Under the pieces are notes generated by a model. That model was not told where the DNA came from. It worked only from the letters and a program-made list of their open reading frames with translations, and made no database searches. A DNA stretch of 5,031 nt, from assembly GCA_009704345.1 (NCBI GenBank), contig WLEH01000100.1, positions 1 through 5,031 on the forward strand, read 5' to 3'. How positions within the stretch are numbered: the stretch's first letter is position 1; each line of letters opens with the position of its first letter. A program made the position numbers and the translations under genes. The DNA is from Actinomycetota bacterium. Its GTDB lineage: Bacteria; Actinomycetota; Actinomycetes; S36-B12; UBA5976. Below, in pieces: positions 1 to 5,031 of the stretch.

Positions 1-1
1 T

Positions 2-373
2 GGAGATGCCGATCGCGTGATTGAAGTTATGCGAGATCAGAATTTCATTTTGCCTAATGTTGATGTCAGTCCAACTGCCGTTCTTAATTACCTATCCCCA
101 TTTACTGAACCTGCCCAAACTGATAAGTTTGCATTTAATCGCGATTGGATGCGAGAGCAATTTGGTCGAGTTAATGATCCGCGAAATCCTGATTTCTCTA
201 CCGGCATGAAATTAAATCTGCCACCACAATACGTTTTGGTTCATCGCGTTTGGCTAGGTTGTATTGGCGTGCTCAGTCAGTTAAATGCCGAAGTTGGGGT
301 CCGAGCTGAAATTGAGCGATCAATGCCAGGCTTTACCGACTACTTCGAAAACAGTGCTGCAAAATCAGTCTGA
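2..373 (+). CDS. ABC1/AarF/UbiB-family kinase-like protein, C-terminal end (5' end outside window)
   Basis: This is the last 123 codons of a longer gene; the frame is already open at base 2 and ends at TGA 371-373. A GTG at 17 lies within the open frame and is not taken as the start. The protein opens with GDADRVIEVMRDQNF and later carries YVLVHRVWLGCIGVLSQLNAEV, a helical segment resembling the C-terminal lobe of actinobacterial ABC1/AarF atypical kinases, which often end in a similar LCQLxAE helix followed by a PGF tail. The catalytic ATP-binding motifs would lie upstream of the window, so activity cannot be judged here. Family members in other bacteria support quinone biosynthesis, but the actinobacterial role is unclear. 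Its position next to uvrD2 fits the Rv3197-Rv3198c order recalled from mycobacteria. The last 34 bp overlap the 3' end of uvrD2 on the other strand. Assignment rests on recalled family similarity and synteny. Confidence 0.72.
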   Translation, partial: GDADRVIEVMRDQNFILPNVDVSPTAVLNYLSPFTEPAQTDKFAFNRDWMREQFGRVNDPRNPDFSTGMKLNLPPQYVLVHRVWLGCIGVLSQLNAEVGVRAEIERSMPGFTDYFENSAAKSV

Positions 374-2079
374 TACTTTTCAACCTTAGCTTGCGTAACA
401 CCTGCAATACCGATCGCCAACGACTGGGCTAAATCACCAACTTCGGCGATCGCTCGCAAAGTGGCATCAGTGAAGATAAGGAACTCCGCTACTTCTTCAT
501 GTCGTGCTTGAACTTTTCGCCATTCATGCAATTTCACTAACAACTCTTTTTCCACCCATGGCGCACAAGCATCACATCTGACCGCCGCAATCTCAACTGC
601 CGTCACTAACCCTTTTTGACAAAATCGACAACTAGCCACTTTGGGCTTTACTGCCGTTTGAGCTGATGATTTAAATTTTGTAACTTTAGAATCTTTGGTG
701 ATCAAATCAGTTGTAGTGTCAGCGGCAATAGTGCTTAAGAATTCAGAAGGACCCCGGTCCCTTGAGTAACTAAGCAGTAATTTGTCAGCAGCTCGAGTTA
801 GCCCCACATAAAACAAGCGACGCTCTTCAGCGTACTGATCAGCAGAAAGCTCAATACCAAAAGCTTGATAAGGCATCAATTGGTCGTTTACTCCCGCTAC
901 CACAACTGCTTTCCACTCCAAACCTTTAGCGGAGTGAATTGTCATTAAATCAATTCCGCCTCGCTGTTGTGTCAGATTTGTTGCCAGTCCTATTTGATTA
1001 AGCGCTGCATCAATTACCGGCAACTGGGCATTTAATCGAGTCAACACTGCGACCTGCGTTAGCGGGATGCCGGAACTTACTTGATTTGAGATCCAAGTCG
1101 CAATGGCAGATGCTTCAGATTTCACATCAGCTGCTGAATTAACTTCAATACTGCCAGGAATGTCACGCTGACTTACCGTTGGAATCTCAGCAAAGCTGTT
1201 TGCAGCGTGCACAATTGCTGGTGCCGATCGATAACTTCTCGTCAATTTGGCCACTGTTGCGTTACCAAAGCGTTGCTGCAAATCAATTAAGAAACTTGAG
1301 TTTGCGCCAGCAAAACCATAAATTGCTTGACCTGGATCGCCAACCACACATACTGAGTCTCGGCCAGCCCACCATTGATCTAGTAAATGTTGTTGCGCTG
1401 GAGAAATATCCTGGTACTCGTCAACCGTAAAGTGCTGATAGCGAGTAGTAAAGCTTGCTGCAATTCTAGGTTGATCCTCCATCATCGCAGCAGCTAACAA
1501 AACGATATCTGATAAGTCGCATTGATGATTTGCAGTTAGCATTTGATCGTAACTCTGCATTACTTCTGAAATACGACTTGCAGTTAACTGGGCAGTTAAG
1601 CTACGTGAATTTGCCTGATGCAAGTAATCTTCAACGGAGTACCGCATTGCTTTAGCCCAAGAGATTTCGGCAGCTAGATCCCTTACCAACGCTCGCTCTG
1701 GTGTTAAACCATGTTTTTGTAATGCTCGTTCAATTATTGCGTCAGTGTTGTCACAGATTGCCGGTGGTGCACCCCCAATAATCTCTGGCCAGAAATATTG
1801 AACTAACTGCAATGCTGACGCATGTAATGTTCTTACCTGAACACCAGTTATACCCAACTGCTGCAGCCGGGCTTTCATTTCATTCGCAGCTCGAACAGTG
1901 AAAGTCACTGCCATTGTGGCATCTGCTTGATGTGCTCCAGTTGAAACGGCATGAGCTATTCGATGCGTGATGGCTCTGGTTTTACCAGTCCCTGCTCCAG
2001 CCAGCACAATTACTGGGCCAACTACCGAGGTAGCTACCGCATGTTGCTCAGGATCAAGATTGGCCAACAGATCAGTCAC
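340..2079 (-). CDS. uvrD2: UvrD2-type superfamily 1A DNA helicase with tetracysteine and HRDC domain
   Basis: A 579-residue ATP-dependent 3'-5' SF1 DNA helicase, presumably acting in DNA repair or replication. All core motifs are visible: Q motif LDPEQ (8-12), Walker A GAGTGKT (28-34), motif Ia TFTVRAANEM (59-68), motif II DEYQD (220-224), motif III GDPGQAIYGF (247-256), motif IV SYRS (282-285), motif V TIHSAKGLEW (380-389) and motif VI FYVGLTRA (423-430). After the motor come four cysteines, C484, C487, C502 and C505 (CX2C-14-CX2C), then an HRDC-like helical domain at about 514-578. Motor, tetracysteine and HRDC in that order is the known UvrD2 signature and separates it from UvrD1/PcrA. It is shorter than mycobacterial UvrD2 (about 700 residues) but lacks no motif. 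The GTG start at 2079 is the only usable one: the upstream frame holds no ATG, GTG or TTG before an in-frame TAG near 2137. No Shine-Dalgarno is evident. Its 3' end overlaps the convergent ABC1 gene; mrx1 diverges upstream. Confidence 0.95.
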   Translation of the reverse strand: MTDLLANLDPEQHAVATSVVGPVIVLAGAGTGKTRAITHRIAHAVSTGAHQADATMAVTFTVRAANEMKARLQQLGITGVQVRTLHASALQLVQYFWPEIIGGAPPAICDNTDAIIERALQKHGLTPERALVRDLAAEISWAKAMRYSVEDYLHQANSRSLTAQLTASRISEVMQSYDQMLTANHQCDLSDIVLLAAAMMEDQPRIAASFTTRYQHFTVDEYQDISPAQQHLLDQWWAGRDSVCVVGDPGQAIYGFAGANSSFLIDLQQRFGNATVAKLTRSYRSAPAIVHAANSFAEIPTVSQRDIPGSIEVNSAADVKSEASAIATWISNQVSSGIPLTQVAVLTRLNAQLPVIDAALNQIGLATNLTQQRGGIDLMTIHSAKGLEWKAVVVAGVNDQLMPYQAFGIELSADQYAEERRLFYVGLTRAADKLLLSYSRDRGPSEFLSTIAADTTTDLITKDSKVTKFKSSAQTAVKPKVASCRFCQKGLVTAVEIAAVRCDACAPWVEKELLVKLHEWRKVQARHEEVAEFLIFTDATLRAIAEVGDLAQSLAIGIAGVTQAKVEKYQTDFAALFSK

Positions 2080-2085
2080 TGGGCG

Positions 2086-2091
2086 AGCGTA
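2086..2091 (-). promoter_or_regulatory. putative -10 element of leaderless uvrD2 transcript
   Basis: On the minus strand the hexamer TACGCT fits the actinobacterial -10 consensus TANNNT. It is separated by six bases (CGCCCA) from the GTG start of uvrD2, so transcription would begin at or next to the start codon. No Shine-Dalgarno lies upstream of the GTG, which agrees with leaderless translation. I see no good -35 hexamer at 16-18 bp spacing. The short degenerate consensus makes this suggestive only. Confidence 0.4.
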
Positions 2092-2137
2092 ATGCGGGCC
2101 GCATCTTGGCCCAACAGGCGGATTGTGCTGAACTATC

Positions 2138-2143
2138 TAGACT
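2138..2143 (+). promoter_or_regulatory. putative -10 element of leaderless mrx1 transcript
   Basis: TAGACT fits TANNNT and is followed by exactly six bases (CTGACC) before the ATG of mrx1 at 2150, which places the expected transcription start on the A of the start codon. The upstream bases show no purine-rich Shine-Dalgarno. No convincing -35 hexamer is present about 17 bp upstream. The mrx1 start is fixed independently by homology, so this spacing was not selected to fit. Confidence 0.42.
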
Positions 2144-2149
2144 CTGACC

Positions 2150-2386
2150 ATGACTCTAACTATGTACAGCACGCAATGGTGCGGCTACTGCCAGCGACTA
2201 AAGGCTCAGCTGGATCGAGCTGGTGTCGCTTACACAGAAATTGATATTGAACACTCTCCCGAGGCCGCGCAATACGTTGAAAGTGTTAACGGCGGAAATC
2301 AGACCGTTCCAACAGTAGTACTTCCCGATGGTAGAGCAATGACTAATCCTTCAATTAACCAACTGCTCGATGCGTTAGGGTCGTAG
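2150..2386 (+). CDS. mrx1: mycoredoxin (Mrx1-type glutaredoxin-family protein)
   Basis: A 78-residue single-domain thioredoxin-fold protein of the size expected for mycoredoxin-1. It is a cytoplasmic oxidoreductase that reduces mycothiol mixed disulfides (S-mycothiolated proteins) using mycothiol as electron donor. The active site CGYC is at residues 11-14 after a beta strand (LTMYSTQW), the cis-proline TVP motif is at 52-54, and GGNQTVPT and the following PDG are typical of actinobacterial mycoredoxins. The start is ATG 2150, giving MTLTMYSTQWCGYC; family members begin with a similarly short lead before the first strand, and the internal ATG at residue 5 would clip that strand. It diverges from uvrD2 across a 70 bp gap and its last 12 bp overlap the end of convergent nudC. 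Position beside uvrD2 and nudC matches Rv3198A in M. tuberculosis. It implies that the host makes mycothiol. Confidence 0.94.
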   Translation: MTLTMYSTQWCGYCQRLKAQLDRAGVAYTEIDIEHSPEAAQYVESVNGGNQTVPTVVLPDGRAMTNPSINQLLDALGS

Positions 2387-3283
2387 CCAACTACTTGGTA
2401 ACTCTTCGCCATACCATTCTTCAATTAGTGCTCGAGCAATCGAAATCTTTGACGGTAGTTTCAACAGGCCTGATTCGCATTCAGATTTAAGTTCTGCTCG
2501 AGTAAACCAACGCACCTGAGAGATCTCATAGCCATCAGCCACGGCATCAGTAGTTTTTGTTCTAACCTGATAGCCCAACATTAATGACGCTGGGAATGGC
2601 CAAACTTGCGATCCGCGATATTTAACATCTTCATGCTTAACCACTACTCCTGCTTCTTCTCGCAATTCTCGAATCAAGGTCATCTCGGCTGATTCGCCAG
2701 CTTCAACAAAACCAGCAAAAGTGGAATAAAAATCTTGCGCCCAATCAACTCTGCAACCTAACAGTGCTCGATCCTGATCATCTACTACTAAGCAGATGAT
2801 GGCAGCATCAGTTCGGGGGTGGTGCGAGATCTGACAAGTGCCACACTTCCGAGTCCAACCTGCTGTTTCTACCGAGGTTTCACTGCCACAATTGCCACAA
2901 AATTTGTTTTTCTTATGCCAATTAAAAATGGCCGTGCTAGTAACTAATAATCCGATTTCTAAATCTGATAAATAATTGCCGGCCTTTCGCAAATCTTCCC
3001 AGTTATCGGGCGCAACAGATTCATCTAAAACCGCAAGATAGGCAATTGAATTATCATCAATTCCTAAATCCACCCAAACTAGATTTGGATCCATTTGATC
3101 TACTTGGCCAAATTCCAATCTGCCTTCCGAAACTGAAACTTTGCCACTTTTAACCAATAATGCTTTAGTGCGAGGGTCTGATTTAGCAGCTTCCCAATCA
3201 AGGTCGGTCCAGGTTTCCCGATTTCGCCGTCTAATTTCAGAACGGGCCAGAATCAGTGAGGTTAGTAATGGGTCTGAGTTCAT
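2375..3283 (-). CDS. nudC: NAD(H) pyrophosphatase, NudC-type Nudix hydrolase
   Basis: A 302-residue NudC-family Nudix hydrolase that splits NADH or NAD+ into NMN(H) and AMP; some family members also remove NAD caps from RNA. Numbered from the chosen ATG: an N-terminal Nudix-like domain (about 1-120), a zinc ribbon with C129, C132, C147 and C150, then HHPRTDAAII leading into the catalytic domain. The Nudix box (191-213) is a perfect GX5EX7REUXEEXGU match. The NudC-specific motif reads SQVWPFPAS (225-233) where the usual form is SQPWPFPxS, a proline-to-valine change. The C-terminal SIARALIEEW is typical. An in-frame TTG at 3310 would add nine residues, but ATG 3283 is preferred: it gives the usual NudC opening (MNSDPLLT) and has a TANNNT hexamer seven bases upstream, and the extension would overlap that promoter. 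GGGGAA directly before the ATG is too close to act as a normal ribosome site. The 3' end overlaps mrx1 by 12 bp. Confidence 0.94.
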   Translation of the reverse strand: MNSDPLLTSLILARSEIRRRNRETWTDLDWEAAKSDPRTKALLVKSGKVSVSEGRLEFGQVDQMDPNLVWVDLGIDDNSIAYLAVLDESVAPDNWEDLRKAGNYLSDLEIGLLVTSTAIFNWHKKNKFCGNCGSETSVETAGWTRKCGTCQISHHPRTDAAIICLVVDDQDRALLGCRVDWAQDFYSTFAGFVEAGESAEMTLIRELREEAGVVVKHEDVKYRGSQVWPFPASLMLGYQVRTKTTDAVADGYEISQVRWFTRAELKSECESGLLKLPSKISIARALIEEWYGEELPSSWLRP

Positions 3284-3290
3284 TTCCCCA

Positions 3291-3296
3291 AGCCTA
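3291..3296 (-). promoter_or_regulatory. putative -10 element of nudC
   Basis: On the minus strand TAGGCT fits TANNNT and lies seven bases before the preferred nudC ATG at 3283, again the spacing of a leaderless transcript. No -35 hexamer is evident at standard spacing. It supports ATG 3283 over the upstream TTG at 3310, since a TTG start would put this element inside the coding region. Confidence 0.38.
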
Positions 3297-3312
3297 AAGC
3301 ACAAATCCAAGT

Positions 3313-3318
3313 TAGGTT
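3313..3318 (+). promoter_or_regulatory. putative -10 element of the EEP hydrolase gene
   Basis: TAGGTT fits TANNNT and is followed by six bases (TGGTGA) before the GTG at 3325. This is leaderless spacing if GTG 3325 is the start. If translation instead begins at ATG 3343, the same element would give a short leader of about 18 bases that includes the G-run at 3333-3338. It lies 16 bp from the opposing nudC -10-like element, so both promoters would share one gap of about 41 bp. Confidence 0.35.
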
Positions 3319-3324
3319 TGGTGA

Positions 3325-4152
3325 GTGAGTGCGGGGGGCAAAATGCGCGTTAGTAGTTGGAACATCATGCATGGCATTAATCTGCAACGTCCCACAACTA
3401 ATGGTTTTCCAAGCATTGACCCAGCAGAGCTGAACGAAGCGTGCGCTGAAATTACCACTGACGTGCTCGCTGTTCAGGAACTAGATCAATATCAAAACCG
3501 AAGCGGTAATTTGGACCAAGCTGCTCTAATCAGTGCGAAAACTGGATTGGCGAGTTACCGATTTGCGCCAACCGTATTAGGGAATCCGGACCAAGGAAAG
3601 AAGGGTTGGCAACCCGCTGCAGGATCTGACTTTGATCAAGAAAATGAATCATGCCAGCCACGTTATGGCATTGGTCTGTTCACTAATTATCCAGTTAAGA
3701 ATTGGTACCGGCTCGACCTCGTTGGCGCACGCATAACAACTCCGATTGCAATTCCAGGCGAGAACGGAAAGCCACGTTTAATTTGGATCAATGATGAGCC
3801 GCGCGTTGTTTTGGCAGCAGAACTAGAAACTCAGTTAGGACCAATTATCGCTGCAACCACTCACTTATCGTTTGTGCCAATCAGAAATCTGCGACAGCTT
3901 CGCATCACACTAAATTGGTTGGCACAATTCCCTCAGCCAAAAGTACTTCTTGGTGATTTGAATCTGCCGGCTCGAGTTATCAAGTATGCAACTTCACTGC
4001 GTCGAACCCCAACTACGCCAACATTTCCAATCGGAAATCCTAAAGCTCAATTTGATCACATCCTAACAACCCGGGATCGAGAGATATCTGAAGTCTCAAC
4101 AAAACAAATGCTAGTCGGAGATCACTTAATGATCTCTGCCACCATTAATTGA
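3325..4152 (+). CDS. endonuclease/exonuclease/phosphatase (EEP) family metal-dependent hydrolase
   Basis: A 275-residue protein of the EEP (DNase I-like/exonuclease III-like) fold that cleaves phosphodiester or phosphomonoester bonds with a divalent metal. The family's conserved positions are all visible: SWNIMHG with N13, VQELD with metal-binding E52, YGIGLFTNYPV (114-124), TTHLSF with H180, GDLN with D211 and N213, QFDHIL with D244 and H245, and the closing GDHLMISA with D266 and H267. A family-variable stretch sits at about 85-112. There is no signal peptide or membrane segment, so it is probably cytoplasmic. The substrate cannot be told from the sequence: DNA repair nuclease, phosphatase and lipid phosphodiesterase subfamilies share these motifs. 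The neighbours uvrD2 and adnB make a DNA role tempting but do not show it. The start is uncertain: GTG 3325 has leaderless spacing, whereas ATG 3343 (MRVSSWN, the commoner family opening) follows a G-run at 3333-3338 that could serve as a weak ribosome site. Its end overlaps adnB by 27 bp. Confidence 0.88.
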   Translation: MSAGGKMRVSSWNIMHGINLQRPTTNGFPSIDPAELNEACAEITTDVLAVQELDQYQNRSGNLDQAALISAKTGLASYRFAPTVLGNPDQGKKGWQPAAGSDFDQENESCQPRYGIGLFTNYPVKNWYRLDLVGARITTPIAIPGENGKPRLIWINDEPRVVLAAELETQLGPIIAATTHLSFVPIRNLRQLRITLNWLAQFPQPKVLLGDLNLPARVIKYATSLRRTPTTPTFPIGNPKAQFDHILTTRDREISEVSTKQMLVGDHLMISATIN

Positions 4153-5031
4153 TTTCATAACTAGATCCAACACTTGCTCAGTTGTTAGAGCTTGGTCTGC
4201 CTCAACTTCTGTTAGATCTGGCAAGAAGACAAACCTAGCCTTCACTTGGTCAATCTCTAATTTCTGATGCATCGCCCAAGCTAATCGATAAAGCGCTAGT
4301 TGCATTTGATCGGCATTTTTCTGATTTCCAGTTTTCCAATCAACAAGTACTGGCACGCCATCTATTTCAAAAACGGCATCAACTCGGCCAGAAATCAAAA
4401 TAGTGCCAATAGGCAATTGAAATCCCCACTCAACGGCAATAGGGCGCCATTTTGCATAAGGGGAATTCTCAAATGCGGAAAATGCGGTTATTACGAATTT
4501 ATCTGGCAGCGGTGGATCAGCAATTAACTCATCTAAATCGATCAAGGTGGCCATTTTGTAATAGCTTTCGATTTTGGCATGAACTGCGTTGCCACTTGTT
4601 GCCACTCTTGCTGGTGCCGTTGGTAATGGCCGCAATAAATTTTGTGCCACTTCAGTTGGCGAATTAATCACTTTCATTAAATTGGTTGCAGTTAATAAAT
4701 TAGGCAGTGTCACGCTGGTGTTTTCAGGTGCTGCAGTCAACCACCCAATTGCTTGATCCCACGCTGCTACTTGATCCTGCTCAGTTTTAGTTAAATCATT
4801 AAATGATGTTAAGTCACCGCTGCTAGCTAAGACCTCATCTGCGATTTCAGTTAGCTTTTCCCGATATTGCGAATTGGCTTGATTTCGGTAAACATCCTCT
4901 TCCGCTATGTACGGGTTTGGCTGATCTTGGTCGGGTTCTGGAAATTCCGAAAGCACTGTTGTGGCACTTTTCACTAACTCGCGGTAAAAAGCACTTGGCC
5001 CTCGACATCCTTTTTGCGTCTCTCCCCACCA
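4126..5031 (-). CDS. adnB: AdnB-like helicase-nuclease, C-terminal PD-(D/E)XK nuclease domain (5' end outside window)
   Basis: The frame is open to the right edge of the window, so this is the C-terminal 301 residues of a larger protein; a GTG at 4974 is internal, not the start. AdnB, with AdnA, forms the actinobacterial helicase-nuclease that resects double-strand breaks in place of RecBCD. The visible part starts WWGETQKGCRGPSAFYREL, then a linker, then a RecB-type nuclease domain. In fragment numbering the nuclease shows H151 (GNAVHAKIESYY), E201, D218 (GRVDAVF), D231 and K233 (VDWKTG) and the QxxxxxY helix Q242-Y248 (QMQLALYRLAW). All the expected catalytic residues are present, so the nuclease looks active. 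AdnB is preferred to AdnA because of the VDWKTG and LYRLAWA motifs and because in mycobacteria adnB is the member of the pair lying nearer nudC; a RecB-like or UvrD/PcrA-type fusion is the alternative. Helicase motifs lie outside the window. The end overlaps the convergent EEP gene by 27 bp. Confidence 0.85.
   Translation of the reverse strand, partial: WWGETQKGCRGPSAFYRELVKSATTVLSEFPEPDQDQPNPYIAEEDVYRNQANSQYREKLTEIADEVLASSGDLTSFNDLTKTEQDQVAAWDQAIGWLTAAPENTSVTLPNLLTATNLMKVINSPTEVAQNLLRPLPTAPARVATSGNAVHAKIESYYKMATLIDLDELIADPPLPDKFVITAFSAFENSPYAKWRPIAVEWGFQLPIGTILISGRVDAVFEIDGVPVLVDWKTGNQKNADQMQLALYRLAWAMHQKLEIDQVKARFVFLPDLTEVEADQALTTEQVLDLVMKSINGGRDH

Noticed and set aside
446..453. GCGATCGC octamer resembling the cyanobacterial HIP1 repeat, with further CGATCG sites nearby
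   Set aside because: I noticed only one full octamer, and the sites lie in coding sequence. The gene content is actinobacterial, so this looks like chance.
1179..1430. Plus-strand open frame of 83 codons inside uvrD2
   Set aside because: It is antisense to the helicase motor coding region, has no recognisable domain, and its sequence simply mirrors conserved helicase codons.
1951..2244. Plus-strand open frame of 97 codons spanning the uvrD2 start, the gap and the mrx1 start
   Set aside because: It overlaps two well-supported genes and the divergent promoter gap, and encodes nothing recognisable.
2430..2500. Repeated CTCGAG-containing words (near 790, 2430, 2493 and 3970)
   Set aside because: The minus-strand copies fall on Arg-Ala codon pairs such as SIARAL and TRAEL, and the one near 3970 on Ala-Arg in the EEP gene. 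Codon preference explains them better than a regulatory repeat.
3284..3310. N-terminal extension of nudC from TTG 3310
   Set aside because: The added nine residues do not look like a NudC start and would cover the TANNNT element. ATG 3283 gives the expected family beginning.
4300..4667. Two plus-strand open frames (75 and 71 codons) opposite the adnB nuclease domain
   Set aside because: Both are shadows of a domain whose catalytic residues are all accounted for on the minus strand. The hydrophobic end of the second is incidental.
1..5031. A new defence, mobile or biosynthetic system
   Set aside because: All six genes belong to known housekeeping families in a largely conserved actinobacterial order. 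There are no transposase, integrase, toxin-antitoxin or repeat-array signs.

Overview
This window looks like chromosomal DNA from a streamlined, fairly low-GC actinobacterium (roughly mid-40s percent GC by eye). The strongest lineage marker is a mycoredoxin (Mrx1-type, CGYC), the redoxin that works with the actinobacterial thiol mycothiol. A UvrD2-type helicase (tetracysteine plus HRDC) and an AdnB-type helicase-nuclease tail, both actinobacterial families, support this. As recalled, the order ABC1-family protein, uvrD2, mrx1, nudC, adnB matches the Mycobacterium tuberculosis region Rv3197-Rv3201c. The low GC and extreme compactness suggest a freshwater planktonic lineage such as the acI/Nanopelagicales group; that placement is inference.

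Layout: six genes lie on strictly alternating strands. (1) The 3' end of an AarF/ABC1/UbiB-family kinase-like gene (+, cut by the left edge). (2) uvrD2 (-). (3) mrx1 (+). (4) nudC, NAD(H) pyrophosphatase/Nudix (-). (5) An endonuclease/exonuclease/phosphatase-family hydrolase (+). (6) The 3' end of an adnB-like helicase-nuclease gene (-, cut by the right edge), which encodes its complete PD-(D/E)XK nuclease domain. The three convergent pairs all overlap at their 3' ends, by 34, 12 and 27 bp. The two divergent gaps are only about 70 and 41 bp. No stretch of 300 bases lacks a gene, and I saw no RNA gene, insertion sequence, CRISPR array, prophage or convincing terminator hairpin.

Regulation: each of the four complete genes has a TANNNT (-10-like) hexamer ending 6-7 nt before its preferred start codon. 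None of the three well-supported starts has a clear Shine-Dalgarno sequence. This is the arrangement expected for leaderless transcripts, so each divergent gap may hold two back-to-back promoters firing directly at the start codons.

Functionally the genes are a neighbourhood rather than a pathway: DNA repair and double-strand-break processing (UvrD2, AdnB, perhaps the EEP nuclease) interleaved with thiol and nicotinamide-nucleotide housekeeping (Mrx1, NudC). I see no evidence for a new defence or mobile system. The points most worth checking are the compaction pattern, the leaderless promoters, a proline-to-valine change in the NudC SQPW motif, and the unassigned EEP hydrolase between nudC and adnB.
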